This document shows positions 46,978 through 56,372 of a stretch of DNA of 64,000 nucleotides, piece by piece. Every line of letters begins with the position of its first letter. Position 1 is the stretch's first letter. The stretch covers positions 1-64,000 of the forward strand of contig JAPOIY010000002.1 in the NCBI GenBank assembly GCA_029978705.1, written 5' to 3'. The translations under genes were made by a program, and so were the position numbers. The notes under the pieces were generated by a model. The model made no database searches, was not told the origin of the DNA, and worked only from the letters and a program-made list of their open reading frames with translations. This DNA comes from Actinomycetota bacterium. GTDB lineage: Bacteria > Actinomycetota > Actinomycetes > S36-B12 > GCA-2699445.

Positions 46978-48468
46978 TCATGCCGCGCGTTCGATCATCC
47001 CGATCACGGCGGCGACACCGAGGACCGAGCGGGGGGAGAAAGGGGACCGCCACAGGCCGCCATGGGTGGCTGCGTCGGTGAACAGCATGCTCGGATGGGC
47101 GAGCGGGACGGATGGCTCCGCAGCGGACCTGGGGTCGTTGAGATCGCGCACGAGCAGCAGGGCCATCAGCGCGTTGCAGGTCTCCGGCTCGAAGATCTCC
47201 AGGCCGAACCGGCTGGACCCCGCGTAGGCGGCGGCCAGCATCCGGTTCTTCACGACCGACTGGGTGCGGGTCGCGGGCGCCACGTTGAGCGACACCCGGA
47301 CCCCCTCGGTCCGGGCCGTCGCCGCCCGCCAGCGCTGCATCCGCTTGGCCAGCAGGTAGTTGGGCCCCTGTTGCGGGACGAGACAGTCGGCCACGGCGTA
47401 GATGGCGCCACTGTCGTCGCGCAGGGTCTCGGGGTAGTTGGGCTGGAAGAGGTTGGCCAGACGCAGGGGCAGTCGCGTGGCCCGGGCCAGCAGATGGTGC
47501 TCCCACCGCTCGCGTGAGTCGGCCACGACATCGGCGTCGACCTGGAACGCGTCGGTGGGCGTCGCCAGGTAGGCCAGCGTGGTGTCGCCGCTGCGGTGGT
47601 GCAGCAGATGCTGCCCCAGCGCGTCGGAGGCCAGGGACAACCGCACGTTGGTGGCGCCGTCGGCGTACAGGTAGTTGCCCAGCACCAGGTCGCCCGCGAA
47701 GCCGTCGATCCACCCGGCCACCTCCGGCAGTTGGGTGAGCAGGTCGGCGCCGGCCACCTCCGCCACGTCGTCCGCGTCGGAGACGCGGCTGGTCTCCGGG
47801 ACCGGCACCTGCAGCACCCCCGGGGTGCCCGGGACCGACGCGATGACGCGGCGCCACAGGTCGGGCCGCGGCAGGTCGACGGCGAGTACCTGGGCCCCCC
47901 AGCCGAGCAGTTCCCGCAGCGGGCTCAGCTCCGCCCCCGCCCCCAGCATCGCGATGGTGGTGCCCCGCAGGTCGAACCACTCCGGATGGTTCACCGCCCG
48001 GGTCACCGCCGTGACCAGGGACGGCTCCGCCACCCCGGCCCGCACCCAGTCGTGGGTCTGGGCGATGAGCTCCGCACCGCTGAGTCGGCGGCCCCGGTAC
48101 GGGACCGCCACCGGCGCCGGAGCGGGGGCACCGCCCACGAAGGAGCGGGTCGCGAAACTGCCCGGCAGCTCGCAGGCCTCCGCGAGGGGCAGGTCCACCC
48201 CGTCGTGGAGGTACCGGAAGGACCCGGTCAGGTAGGCGAGGCCGGCGCGGGACCCGGCCAAGGAGACCTCGGGGCTGCGGCCAGCCAGCGCCACGAGGTC
48301 CCGGGCGGGAGCCAGATACTCCTTGCGCCAGTCGCGCACCCCCCGGATGCGGCGGGCGAGGCGGCCGTCCACGGGTTCGGCCGCGGCGGCGAACGCCGCG
48401 CGTCCGGTCGCGGTGGTGGACCGGCTCTCGCCGGTCCGGGGGAACTGGACGCCGGCTTCAGAGGTCAT
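46978..48468 (-). CDS. Uncharacterised 496-residue protein with Rossmann-like motif
   Basis: No family was recognised. The protein is soluble, without signal peptide or membrane helix. A glycine-rich nucleotide- or cofactor-binding element with a following acidic strand end is seen as IAMLGAGAELSPLRELL and VLAVDLPRP at about residues 158-190, similar to NAD(P)- or SAM-binding Rossmann folds. Other striking stretches are LVLGNYLYADGATNVR at about 265 and QPNYPETLRDDSGA at about 345. The ATG at 48468 follows GAGGATGGGG; an ATG at 48489 is possible. It lies 31 bp upstream of mtrA on the same strand and could be cotranscribed with it, and is divergent from the beta-propeller gene. Confidence 0.75.
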   Translation of the reverse strand: MTSEAGVQFPRTGESRSTTATGRAAFAAAAEPVDGRLARRIRGVRDWRKEYLAPARDLVALAGRSPEVSLAGSRAGLAYLTGSFRYLHDGVDLPLAEACELPGSFATRSFVGGAPAPAPVAVPYRGRRLSGAELIAQTHDWVRAGVAEPSLVTAVTRAVNHPEWFDLRGTTIAMLGAGAELSPLRELLGWGAQVLAVDLPRPDLWRRVIASVPGTPGVLQVPVPETSRVSDADDVAEVAGADLLTQLPEVAGWIDGFAGDLVLGNYLYADGATNVRLSLASDALGQHLLHHRSGDTTLAYLATPTDAFQVDADVVADSRERWEHHLLARATRLPLRLANLFQPNYPETLRDDSGAIYAVADCLVPQQGPNYLLAKRMQRWRAATARTEGVRVSLNVAPATRTQSVVKNRMLAAAYAGSSRFGLEIFEPETCNALMALLLVRDLNDPRSAAEPSVPLAHPSMLFTDAATHGGLWRSPFSPRSVLGVAAVIGMIERAA

Positions 48469-48566
48469 GGCCCCATCCTCAGCCATCGGCACCGTACGTC
48501 GCAGCCCCGCAGACACCCCGCCGGGGCCTGCGGCCGAGGACGCCGGCGGCTGCTTACCCTGTCCGG

Positions 48567-50180
48567 GTGAGATCGGCGCGCGCAACCCTGGCCCTGCTGG
48601 CGATATTCCTGGTGGCGGGCGTCGTCCTCGTCCTCGCCATGGGGTCCGAGCCCGTGCAGCAGGCCGCGGCCGGGAACGCCGCGGCCCCGGCGGACGACCC
48701 CGCGCCGGAGCCGCAGGCGGCAACGCCCCCCGCGGACTCCCCGTACTGGTCGGACCCGGCCGGAGTCGGCAAGCCGTACCCCGGTACCGTGACCGGCCTG
48801 CTCACCTTCCGGGGGAACCCGACCCGTACCTACTACGGCTCGGGACCCATCCCCCGCACGGCCCCGGCACGGGCCTGGCGCTATCCGGACGAAGGCGGCC
48901 TGTGCGGGGTCTCCGACGATGGCAGCGGGCCCGAGACATGGTGCGGTACCGGGTGGACCGGCCAGCCCGCGATCTTCGAGCGGGACGACCGCACCTGGAT
49001 GATCTTCGGCGCGTACGACTACGGCGTCCACTTCCTCGACGCGATGACCGGCGAACAGCTCCTGCCACCGTTCAAGACCGGCGACATCATCAAGGGCTCC
49101 GTCACCGTGGACCCCGACGGGTATCCGCTGGTCTACACCGGTTCGCGGGACAACTACCTGCGGGTGCTGTCGTTCGACGGCGACAAGCCGCGCGAGTTGT
49201 GGAAGTTGAGCGCCGACGCGGTGTCGCCGGTCAAGTGGAACAACGACTGGGACGGCTCCCCGCTCGTGCTCGACGACTACCTCTTCGAGGGGGGCGAGAA
49301 CAGCCAGTTCCACATCGTGAAGCTCAACCGATCCTACGCGCCGGACGGCAGCGTTCAGGTCGACCCGGAACTGGTGTTCAACGCGCCCGGGTGGGACGAC
49401 GAGCTGCTGTCGGACTTCGGCAGTGACCAGGTGTCGATCGAGAACTCGGTGGCGATCTATCAGGACACGGTGTACTTCGCCAACAGTGGGGGGCTGGTCC
49501 AGGGGTGGGACATCTCCGGCCTGGCGGACGGCAAGGACCCCGAGCGGGTGTTCCGCTTCTGGACCGGGGACGACACCGACGCCTCCATCGTCATCGACGA
49601 GCAGGGTTTCCTGTACGTCGGCTCGGAGTACGAGAAGGCCAACGCCCGCAGCCGCCAGGTGGGCCAGATGATGAAACTCGACCCGTCCCAGCCGGACAAC
49701 CCGCTGGTGTGGAGCATCAAGGACCCCGGCGGCGGCGGCGTCTGGGGCACCCCGGCGCTGTACAACGACGTGGTCGTCTACGACACCAACGCCGGCGACG
49801 TCCTGGCCGTGGACCGGCAGTCGGGGGCGGAACGGTGGCGGTTCTCGCTGCCGGGGCCGACCTGGCAGTCCCCCGTCGCCATGGACGGCACGCTCCTCAT
49901 CGGGGACTGCGACGGCACCATGCACGCCTACGACATCACGGACACGACCCGCACCCCGGCCGAACTGTGGCAGGTCGACATCGGCGGCTGCATCGAGTCG
50001 ACGCCGGCGGTGTGGGGCGGCCGCATGTGGTTCGGCACCCGCGACGGCGGCATCCACGCCCTCTTCCCCGCCGACCAGGTGGCGCAGCCGCTCACCGGCG
50101 ACTCCCGCCCGACCCGTTCGCCCACGGAGTCCGTGGCACCGTCATCGTCGCCCCCCGCCCCGACCCCCACCGCGGGGTGA
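48567..50180 (+). CDS. Membrane-anchored PQQ-like beta-propeller protein
   Basis: A 537-residue exported protein. Residues 1-25 (RSARATLALLAIFLVAGVVLVLA) are an uncleaved-type signal anchor or signal peptide, followed by a Pro/Ala linker. Residues about 75-510 show repeated propeller blades such as GYPLVYTGSRDNYLRVLSFDG, GFLYVGSEYEKANA, DVVVYDTNAGDVLAVDRQSGAERW and GGRMWFGTRDGGIHALF (shorter units are quoted in the annotation as YVGSEYEKANA and VLAVDRQSGAERW). These are PQQ/YncE-like repeats, which bind no cofactor in many relatives. A Ser/Pro-rich C-terminal tail ends the protein. The GTG at 48567 is used. It overlaps the next gene by GTGA. Confidence 0.85.
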   Translation: MRSARATLALLAIFLVAGVVLVLAMGSEPVQQAAAGNAAAPADDPAPEPQAATPPADSPYWSDPAGVGKPYPGTVTGLLTFRGNPTRTYYGSGPIPRTAPARAWRYPDEGGLCGVSDDGSGPETWCGTGWTGQPAIFERDDRTWMIFGAYDYGVHFLDAMTGEQLLPPFKTGDIIKGSVTVDPDGYPLVYTGSRDNYLRVLSFDGDKPRELWKLSADAVSPVKWNNDWDGSPLVLDDYLFEGGENSQFHIVKLNRSYAPDGSVQVDPELVFNAPGWDDELLSDFGSDQVSIENSVAIYQDTVYFANSGGLVQGWDISGLADGKDPERVFRFWTGDDTDASIVIDEQGFLYVGSEYEKANARSRQVGQMMKLDPSQPDNPLVWSIKDPGGGGVWGTPALYNDVVVYDTNAGDVLAVDRQSGAERWRFSLPGPTWQSPVAMDGTLLIGDCDGTMHAYDITDTTRTPAELWQVDIGGCIESTPAVWGGRMWFGTRDGGIHALFPADQVAQPLTGDSRPTRSPTESVAPSSSPPAPTPTAG

Positions 50181-50977
50181 TCACGCGGATCGCCCCCAGC
50201 CCCAGCGGCTACCTGCATGCGGGCAACGCGGTCAACTTCCTGCTGACTGACTGGCTGGCGGCGACGAAGCCGGGTTCCCGGGTGCATCTGCGGATCGACG
50301 ACATCGCCTTGCCCGGGGCGCCGGACGTCTACCTCGAGGACATCTTCTGGGCCGTCGCGTGGCTCGGGATCCGCATCACCGACGGCCCCACGGACCCCGC
50401 CTCGTTCCGGTCGGGCCACTCCCAGACCGCCCGGGTGGCTGACTACCGGCAGGTGCTGCCGGCGCTGCTGGCCGACCCGAGCACCTTCGTGTGCGGGTGC
50501 TCCCGGACCGACGTGGCCGCGCGCCGCCCGGGGGACCCGGACCCGTGCCGCGGAGCCGGGCTGGACCTCGTCCCGGGGCATACCGCCCTGCGGTTCACCG
50601 CCCCGGCGGGGGTCGTGCGTGACGAGATGGGTGACTTCGTCGTGTGGCGCAGGGACGACCTGCCCGCCTACCAGCTGGTGTCGGTGTGGGAGGACGCCCG
50701 CCGGGGGGTCGACGTCGTCGTGCGCGGCACCGACCTGCTGCCGTCGACGGCAGCTCAGCAGCTCCTCGCGCCCGTCGTGGGCGCCGTCGGCTTCTCCGAG
50801 GTCGCGTTCGTCCACCATCCCCTCGTCACGGACGCGGCCGGCCACAAACTGTCGAAGCGGGACGACGCGGACTCCCTGCGCGCGATCGCGGACACGCCCG
50901 GTGGCCGGGACCGGCTGCTCGACCTCGCGACCCGGATCGGGCGGCAGGTGGGGATCAGCCCGGCAGGTACCGCGTGA
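50177..50977 (+). CDS. Glutamyl-Q tRNA(Asp) synthetase-like protein
   Basis: A 266-residue truncated glutamyl-tRNA synthetase paralogue with the catalytic core only and no anticodon-binding domain, as in GluQ-RS, which attaches glutamate to queuosine in tRNA(Asp). The HIGH-type motif is APSPSGYLHAGNAVNF at about 6-20, and the KMSKS-type loop is HKLSKRDDADSLRA at about 225. A Cys cluster (CGCSRTD and PCRG) near 105-125 is a likely zinc site. The substrate-recognition segment LRIDDIALPGAPD differs from the usual glutamate-binding version, so the amino acid or tRNA target needs care. The GTG at 50177 overlaps the propeller stop. Its 3' end overlaps the convergent kinase gene by 23 bp. Confidence 0.78.
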   Translation: MITRIAPSPSGYLHAGNAVNFLLTDWLAATKPGSRVHLRIDDIALPGAPDVYLEDIFWAVAWLGIRITDGPTDPASFRSGHSQTARVADYRQVLPALLADPSTFVCGCSRTDVAARRPGDPDPCRGAGLDLVPGHTALRFTAPAGVVRDEMGDFVVWRRDDLPAYQLVSVWEDARRGVDVVVRGTDLLPSTAAQQLLAPVVGAVGFSEVAFVHHPLVTDAAGHKLSKRDDADSLRAIADTPGGRDRLLDLATRIGRQVGISPAGTA

Positions 50978-53174
50978 GGTGCTCCGGGAAGTCGGTGAGC
51001 CGCACCGGCTTGGCGATGAACCCGTCCATGCCCGCGGCGTAGCAGCGGGTCACGTCGTCGTCCATGGCGCTTGCCGTCAGGGCCACCACCGGCAGGGGCG
51101 TCCCGGCGGCGCTGGTGGCCCCTTCCGCCCGCAGGCGGTGGGTCGCGGCGAACCCGTCCATGACGGGCATGTGGCAGTCCATGAGGACCACATCCCAGAC
51201 GGGGCCGTGCTCCCGGTACGCCGCGAGGCACTGCTCCCCGTCCGCGGCCAGCGTCACGTCGGCGCCGAGCCGCTCCAACATCCGGATGATCAGCGTCGAG
51301 TTGAGGCGGTCGTCCTCGACCAGCAGGACCCGCAGGCCGGCCAGCTCCGCGGCCGTGGCGGGAGGGTGCGCGCCCCCCGGCGCGCCGGCCTGGGGCGGCA
51401 TCGGCACCCGGATCGTGAACGTGCTGCCCCGTCCCGGTTCGGATTCGACCGACAGGGTGCCGGCCATGGCGGACACCAGCTGCCGCGAGATCGCGAGTCC
51501 CAGCCCGGACCCGCCATACTGCCGCGTGGTGGAGGCGTCGCCCTGGGCGAACGGCTGGAACAGCGACTCCTGCCGGTCGGCCGGGATACCGATTCCGGTG
51601 TCGGCCACGGTCACGACCAGATCGTCGGCGGCGGCCACCGTGAGATCGACCCGGCCGCCGTGGGTGAACTTGACGGCGTTGCCCAGGACGTTCAGGACCA
51701 CGGTGCGCAGTTTCTCGCGGTCCCCGACGACGGCGGGCGGCGTGGACGGCAGCACGGTCACGGCGACGTCATTACCGCGTTCTTGTGCCTGTTGGGCGAC
51801 GATGCGCGCGCACTCCTCGACCAGTTGGGCCGGGGAGAACGTGATCCGGTCCAGTTCCAGCGGCCGCGCCTCGCCCTTGGCGAACGACAGGAAGTCGTTG
51901 ACGAGGGACAGCAGCCGGTCACCGGCCACGCGCGCCGTCGCGACGACCTCGCGCTGCTCGTCGTCCAGGTCGGTGTCGAGCAGGATGTCGGCGAGTCCCA
52001 GGATGGCGGTGAGCGGGGTGCGGATCTCGTGACTGGTGTTCGCCAGGAGGTCGCTCCGGGTCTGCGCGAGCGCGACGGCGGCGTCGCGGGCGGCGGTCAG
52101 CTCCTGTTCCAGGCGGCGGCGGGCACTCACATCGTCCAGGGAGACCAGCGTGTGCGTGAGGTCGTCGATGACGATCGGTGCGGCCGTCACCTGGAACTGG
52201 CGATCGGCGGCCTCGACCAGACCGGGCAGCCCGACGGGGGCGTCGTCGGGATCCGCCGACGGCAGGTGCGGCAGTCCGGGCAGGACCTCGGCGACGGGCC
52301 GGCCGACCGGTTCCGGAGCGGGGGCGGGCAGCAGCTGCCGGGCCTCCCGGTTCGCGTAGAACACCCGGGCGCCGGGGTCGATCACCATCATCGGGTTGGG
52401 GGCACTCTCCAGGATGTTCGCGGCCAGGCGGCGGCCGCCATCGGACAGGTCGCGGGCCGTCGCGTACACGATGCCCTGCGCGGGGTCCGCGGCCGCGTTC
52501 CACTCCGTGGCGACGCTGGCGCCGTCGCCGGGGCGCCGCAGCGTCACCTCGAGGCCGAGCACCGGCTCCCCGGACCGCAGGCGGTCCCAGGCCGTCCCCA
52601 ACACCGGCAGCGCCGACGGGTCGGCGAGATCGGCGAGGGACAGCGTGGTGAGTCGGTCGGACGGCACGCCCATGACGTCGGCGACGCGCTGGTTGGCCTG
52701 CAGGATGCGGCCGTCCATGTCGGTGAGCAGCATGAGGTCCGGGGAGACCTCGAAGAAGCGGCGGATCCGTTCCAGCGGCTCCGCGGCCTCCCGTTGCGCC
52801 CGCTCGTAGGCGTCCATCAGATGCAGCAGGTCGATGAGAGGGTCGCTGACGGCGAAGTCGTCGAGCATCAGCCCGGACCTGGCGAACTGCTCGCTGGAGG
52901 CCAGCCACGGGGACCACGCGACGAGCCAGCCGTCGGGCAGTTCCACCACCTGTCCCCGCAGGGACAGTCCCGAGGCGCGGGCCTGCGCGACCAGCAACTC
53001 GGTGCTGTCGCGCCGGAAACTGTCGACCCCCCCGGCGACGACGTCGGACCAGGGCCGGCCCACCGGGTCGCCGCCGGTCACCTTGGCCAGACTGGGTCCG
53101 GCGCCCCGGACGACCAGATCCTTGTCGAGGACGCAGTAGAAGGGCAGGAGCCGGGCCAGCAGCTCCGGGTTCAT
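50955..53174 (-). CDS. HNOBA-domain hybrid sensor histidine kinase
   Basis: A 739-residue cytoplasmic hybrid kinase. The N-terminus (1-110; MNPELLARLLPFYCVLDKDL, then GAGPSLAKVTG) matches the HNOBA domain that partners H-NOX sensors. Two PAS-like domains follow (about 145-255, with LLTDMDGRILQANQRVADVM, and 265-370, with MMVIDPGARVFYANREA). The HisKA His is in NTSHEIRTPLTAI at about 382, and the HATPase has N and G boxes (NVLGNAVKFTHGG, GGSGLGLAISRQL). A C-terminal receiver has the Asp in VVLMDCHMPVMDG at about 666, Thr/Ser in VALTASA and Lys in FIAKPV. The ATG at 53174 overlaps the H-NOX stop (ATGA). It is a probable NO-responsive kinase controlled by the upstream H-NOX protein. Confidence 0.9.
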   Translation of the reverse strand: MNPELLARLLPFYCVLDKDLVVRGAGPSLAKVTGGDPVGRPWSDVVAGGVDSFRRDSTELLVAQARASGLSLRGQVVELPDGWLVAWSPWLASSEQFARSGLMLDDFAVSDPLIDLLHLMDAYERAQREAAEPLERIRRFFEVSPDLMLLTDMDGRILQANQRVADVMGVPSDRLTTLSLADLADPSALPVLGTAWDRLRSGEPVLGLEVTLRRPGDGASVATEWNAAADPAQGIVYATARDLSDGGRRLAANILESAPNPMMVIDPGARVFYANREARQLLPAPAPEPVGRPVAEVLPGLPHLPSADPDDAPVGLPGLVEAADRQFQVTAAPIVIDDLTHTLVSLDDVSARRRLEQELTAARDAAVALAQTRSDLLANTSHEIRTPLTAILGLADILLDTDLDDEQREVVATARVAGDRLLSLVNDFLSFAKGEARPLELDRITFSPAQLVEECARIVAQQAQERGNDVAVTVLPSTPPAVVGDREKLRTVVLNVLGNAVKFTHGGRVDLTVAAADDLVVTVADTGIGIPADRQESLFQPFAQGDASTTRQYGGSGLGLAISRQLVSAMAGTLSVESEPGRGSTFTIRVPMPPQAGAPGGAHPPATAAELAGLRVLLVEDDRLNSTLIIRMLERLGADVTLAADGEQCLAAYREHGPVWDVVLMDCHMPVMDGFAATHRLRAEGATSAAGTPLPVVALTASAMDDDVTRCYAAGMDGFIAKPVRLTDFPEHLTRYLPG

Positions 53175-53716
53175 GCGGCCGGTCGCCAACTCACGTCGAA
53201 GACCGCGTGGCCCTCCCCCGGCGTCACCGAGTCGATCTCGACGGTCTGACCGAAACGGTCGCCGATCCCCCGCAGCAGCCCGATCACGAACGGCACCAGC
53301 CCCTCCCGGTGGCTGCGGTAGTGCAGCCGCAGGGAGCCGGCGGTGACGTCCGAGACCTCGAACGACGGGGGCTCGTAGCCGGGGAAGATCAGGCCCACCC
53401 GGACATGGAGGTTGTTGAGGTTCCCCAGGAAGGTGGCCAGGTCGTCCCCGCTCGCGTCGAGCAGGGTCTGGTAGTGCTGGGGGGCGAAGTCCGCCACCCA
53501 GTACCGCCCGAAGTCCTCCAGCAGCACGGCCGCGTCCTCCTTGAGGACCTCGGAGGTGGCCCCCACCAGCGCGTAACTGGTGGCATCCGGGTACGGCTGG
53601 TTGCTGACGAAGACGACGCCACGCTGCCCCGCCCGGTCGAGGATCTCGTTCCAGGCGTCGGCGCCGTGGCGCTCGCGCACCATCTGTTCCAGACCCAGCT
53701 GCACCATGCCGTACAA
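53171..53716 (-). CDS. H-NOX heme nitric-oxide sensor
   Basis: A 181-residue soluble heme protein. The start is a TTG at 53716, six bases after AGGAGG, giving the typical MYGMVQLGLEQMV opening; an ATG at 53707 is less likely. The proximal heme ligand His is in NNLHVRVGLIFPGY at about 104. The heme-propionate motif YxSxR is present as HYRSHREGL (Y133, S135, R137), and a conserved Pro lies in YEPPSFEV. The position that carries the distal Tyr in O2-binding H-NOX proteins (142 here) is Pro, so an NO-selective sensor is predicted. It starts 16 bp after ahcY and is coupled to the HNOBA hybrid kinase, its likely effector. H-NOX was not expected in this otherwise standard actinobacterial neighbourhood. 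Confidence 0.92.
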   Translation of the reverse strand: MYGMVQLGLEQMVRERHGADAWNEILDRAGQRGVVFVSNQPYPDATSYALVGATSEVLKEDAAVLLEDFGRYWVADFAPQHYQTLLDASGDDLATFLGNLNNLHVRVGLIFPGYEPPSFEVSDVTAGSLRLHYRSHREGLVPFVIGLLRGIGDRFGQTVEIDSVTPGEGHAVFDVSWRPAA

Positions 53717-53732
53717 CGTCTGCCTCCTGGGC

Positions 53733-55163
53733 TCAGTACCGGTAATGCTCCGGCTTGTAGGGGCCGGCCACGTCGACACCCAGGTACTCGGCCTGGTCCT
53801 TCGACAGCTCCGTGAGGCGGACGCCGAGGGCGTCGAGGTGCAGCCGCGCCACCATCTCGTCGAGGTTCTTGGGCAGCACATAGACCCCCACGGGGTACTG
53901 GTCCTGCTTGGTGAACAACTCGATCTGGGCCAGAACCTGGTTGGTGAACGAGTTGGACATCACGAACGACGGGTGGCCGGTCGCGTTGCCGAGGTTGAGC
54001 AGACGCCCCTCGCTCAGCAGGATGATGGTGTGGCCGTCGGCGAACCGCCACTCGTCCACCTGCGGCTTGATCTCGGTCTTGGTGGCGATCGCGTCGAGGG
54101 AGGCCACCTCGATCTCATTGTCGAAGTGCCCGATGTTCCCGACCACGGCCTGATGCTTCATGCGGGACATGTCGTCGGCGGTGATGACGTCCTTGCACCC
54201 GGTCGCCGTGACGAAGATGTCCGCGCTGCCGACGACATCCTCGAGGCGGGCCACCTGGTAGCCGTCCATGGCAGCCTGCAGCGCGCAGATCGGGTCGACC
54301 TCGGTGACGATGACGCGGGCACCCTGACCGCGCAGCGAGTCCGCGCACCCCTTGCCCACGTCGCCATAGCCGCAGACGACGGCGGTCTTGCCGCCGATGA
54401 GGACGTCGGTGGCCCGGTTGATGCCGTCGACCAGCGAGTGGCGGCAGCCGTACTTGTTGTCGAACTTGCTCTTGGTGACGGAGTCGTTGACGTTGATGGC
54501 AGGGAACAGCAGTGAACCCTCCGCCAGCATCTCGTACAGGCGGTGCACGCCGGTGGTCGTCTCCTCGGTCACCCCGATCACGGAGGACGCGGCCCGCTGC
54601 CAGCGGTCCCCGTCCTCGGCCAGGGTGCGCCGCAGCAGTTCCAGTACGACCCCGTACTCCTCGGGGTCGTTGTCGTCGGCCTGCGGCACGGCCCCGGCCT
54701 TCTCGAACTCGACCCCCTTGTGGATCAGCAGGGTCGCGTCGCCGCCGTCGTCCAGCAGCATGTTGAAGCCCTCGGGGCCCCAGTCCAGCGCCCGCTCGGT
54801 GCACCACCAGTACTCGTCGAGGGTCTCGCCCTTCCAGGCGAAGACGGGAACCCCCTGCGGATCGTCGACCGTCCCGGTCGGCCCGACCACCACGGCGGCG
54901 GCGGCGTGATCCTGTGTCGAGTAGATGTTGCACGAGGCCCAGCGGACCTCCGCGCCCAGCGCCGTGAGCGTCTCGATCAGCACCGCGGTCTGCACGGTCA
55001 TGTGCAGCGAACCGGTGATCCGCGCACCCTTGAGGGGCTGCTGGGCGCCGTACTTCTCGCGCATCGCCATCAGGCCCGGCATCTCATGCTCGGCGAGGGT
55101 GATCTCGCGGCGGCCGAAGGGGGCCTCGGCCAGGTCGGCAACTTTGTACTCGGTGACAGTCAT
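53733..55163 (-). CDS. ahcY: Adenosylhomocysteinase
   Basis: A 476-residue NAD-dependent enzyme that splits S-adenosylhomocysteine to adenosine and homocysteine, keeping the methyl cycle running. Seen are [20 protein letters not shown] near the N-terminus, [13 protein letters not shown] near 85, [18 protein letters not shown] near 225 (key part [11 protein letters not shown]), the NAD-binding [15 protein letters not shown] near 280, and the C-terminal KPEHYRY. The ATG at 55163 follows GAGGAG; the longer upstream frame is not conserved sequence. It lies between the CDF transporter (115 bp upstream) and the H-NOX gene. Confidence 0.97.
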   Translation of the reverse strand: MTVTEYKVADLAEAPFGRREITLAEHEMPGLMAMREKYGAQQPLKGARITGSLHMTVQTAVLIETLTALGAEVRWASCNIYSTQDHAAAAVVVGPTGTVDDPQGVPVFAWKGETLDEYWWCTERALDWGPEGFNMLLDDGGDATLLIHKGVEFEKAGAVPQADDNDPEEYGVVLELLRRTLAEDGDRWQRAASSVIGVTEETTTGVHRLYEMLAEGSLLFPAINVNDSVTKSKFDNKYGCRHSLVDGINRATDVLIGGKTAVVCGYGDVGKGCADSLRGQGARVIVTEVDPICALQAAMDGYQVARLEDVVGSADIFVTATGCKDVITADDMSRMKHQAVVGNIGHFDNEIEVASLDAIATKTEIKPQVDEWRFADGHTIILLSEGRLLNLGNATGHPSFVMSNSFTNQVLAQIELFTKQDQYPVGVYVLPKNLDEMVARLHLDALGVRLTELSKDQAEYLGVDVAGPYKPEHYRY

Positions 55164-55278
55164 ACCTACTCCTCGTGGGGGCGTGGTGCCCGGGTCAGAC
55201 AACACGAACGTCACGAGGCTTCGTTGGTCCGCCGCAGTATTGTGCCACGGGCCGGCGACCCCCGCAGTCGTGCGGTCG

Positions 55279-56214
55279 TCAGTCGGTGGGTGCCTGGTGA
55301 CCGGGGTCGTAGATGGCCGGTTCCAGGTAGACCACGACCTTCTTGCCCGCCATCGCGCTGCGCAAACCGTCCTCGGCCCGGTCGATCAGCGCGGCGATCT
55401 CGGCGCCGGTGGCGGTGGCCGGGACCGCGATCTTGGCGGCGCACAGGATCTCGTCGGGGCCCAGGTGCTGGGTCCTCATGTGGATCACCCGCTCGACGCC
55501 CGGGGTGGCCTCGATGGCCGTCCGCATGGCCGCGTCCTCCTCGGGCAGCGCCGACTCCCCCGTCAGCATGGACACCATCTCCATGGCCAGGAAGATGGCG
55601 ATCACGATCAGCAGGGTCCCGACCGCCACCGCGCCCATGCCGTCGAACGCCCCGTTGCCCGTGACGACCGCCAGCGTGATGCCGACGAGGGCAAACACCA
55701 GACCGATCAGGGCACCGGTGTCCTCCAGGAGGATCACGGGTAGTTCGGGGTTGCGGGTGTCACGGATGAAGCGCGGCAGGGAGCGGCTGCCCCGGGCGGC
55801 GTTGGACTCGCGCAGCGCGGTGCGCAGGGAGAAGCTCTCCAGGAGGATCGCGATGATCAGCACCCCGAACGCGATCTGCGCGTCGTGGATCGGCTCCGGA
55901 TGCTGGATCTTGTGCAGCCCCTCGTACAGGGAGAACAGGCCACCGACGAGGAACAGCACGATGGCGACGATGAACCCGTAGATGTAGCGCTGCCGGCCGA
56001 AGCCGAACTGGTGCGTGGCGGTGCTGGCCCGTTGGCTGCGCTTGTTGCCGAACAGCAGCAGCAGTTGGTTCCCGGAGTCGGCCAGGGAGTGGATGGCCTC
56101 CGCGAGCATCGACGATGACTGCGTGAGCAGGAACGCGACGAACTTGGCCAGGGCGATGCCGAGGTTGGCGAACAGGGCTGCGACGACCGCCTTGAGCCCG
56201 CCCTCCGTGCTCAC
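55279..56214 (-). CDS. Cation diffusion facilitator family transporter
   Basis: A 311-residue membrane protein of the CDF family, which exports divalent metals in exchange for protons. Six hydrophobic segments lie within residues 8-225. The metal-site helix has [13 protein letters not shown] at about 35 (HxxxD), and the paired helix has [11 protein letters not shown] near 165. The cytoplasmic C-terminal domain (about 230-311) has [13 protein letters not shown]. The GTG at 56214 overlaps the Trm112-like stop as GTGA. Zn, Mn, Co and Fe are all possible substrates. Confidence 0.9.
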   Translation of the reverse strand: MSTEGGLKAVVAALFANLGIALAKFVAFLLTQSSSMLAEAIHSLADSGNQLLLLFGNKRSQRASTATHQFGFGRQRYIYGFIVAIVLFLVGGLFSLYEGLHKIQHPEPIHDAQIAFGVLIIAILLESFSLRTALRESNAARGSRSLPRFIRDTRNPELPVILLEDTGALIGLVFALVGITLAVVTGNGAFDGMGAVAVGTLLIVIAIFLAMEMVSMLTGESALPEEDAAMRTAIEATPGVERVIHMRTQHLGPDEILCAAKIAVPATATGAEIAALIDRAEDGLRSAMAGKKVVVYLEPAIYDPGHQAPTD

Positions 56215-56372
56215 GGCAGGCGCGCCTCGTCGAGCAGCATCACCGGCAGGCCGTCGCGCACCGGGAAGGCCGCCCCGCACTCGGTGCACACGAGTTCGTC
56301 GCCCTCGACCCGCAGGGGGGCGTGGTGGGGGCGGGGGCAGCGGAGCAGTTCGAGCAGCAGCGGGTCGATCAC
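56211..56372 (-). CDS. Trm112-family zinc-ribbon protein
   Basis: A 53-residue protein: VIDPLLLELLRCPRPHHAPL, then LVCTECGAAFPVRDGLPVML (the key elements are LLRCP and CTECG). This is the short bacterial Trm112/YcaR-like zinc-ribbon pattern. Homologues of Trm112 activate methyltransferases, but the bacterial role is unclear. The gene is coupled on both sides: its GTG start overlaps the manB stop and its stop overlaps the CDF start, each as GTGA. Confidence 0.85.
   Translation of the reverse strand: MIDPLLLELLRCPRPHHAPLRVEGDELVCTECGAAFPVRDGLPVMLLDEARLP

Noticed and set aside
55164-55278. SAH riboswitch upstream of ahcY
   Set aside because: The short leader shows no match to the conserved SAH riboswitch core that I could recognise.
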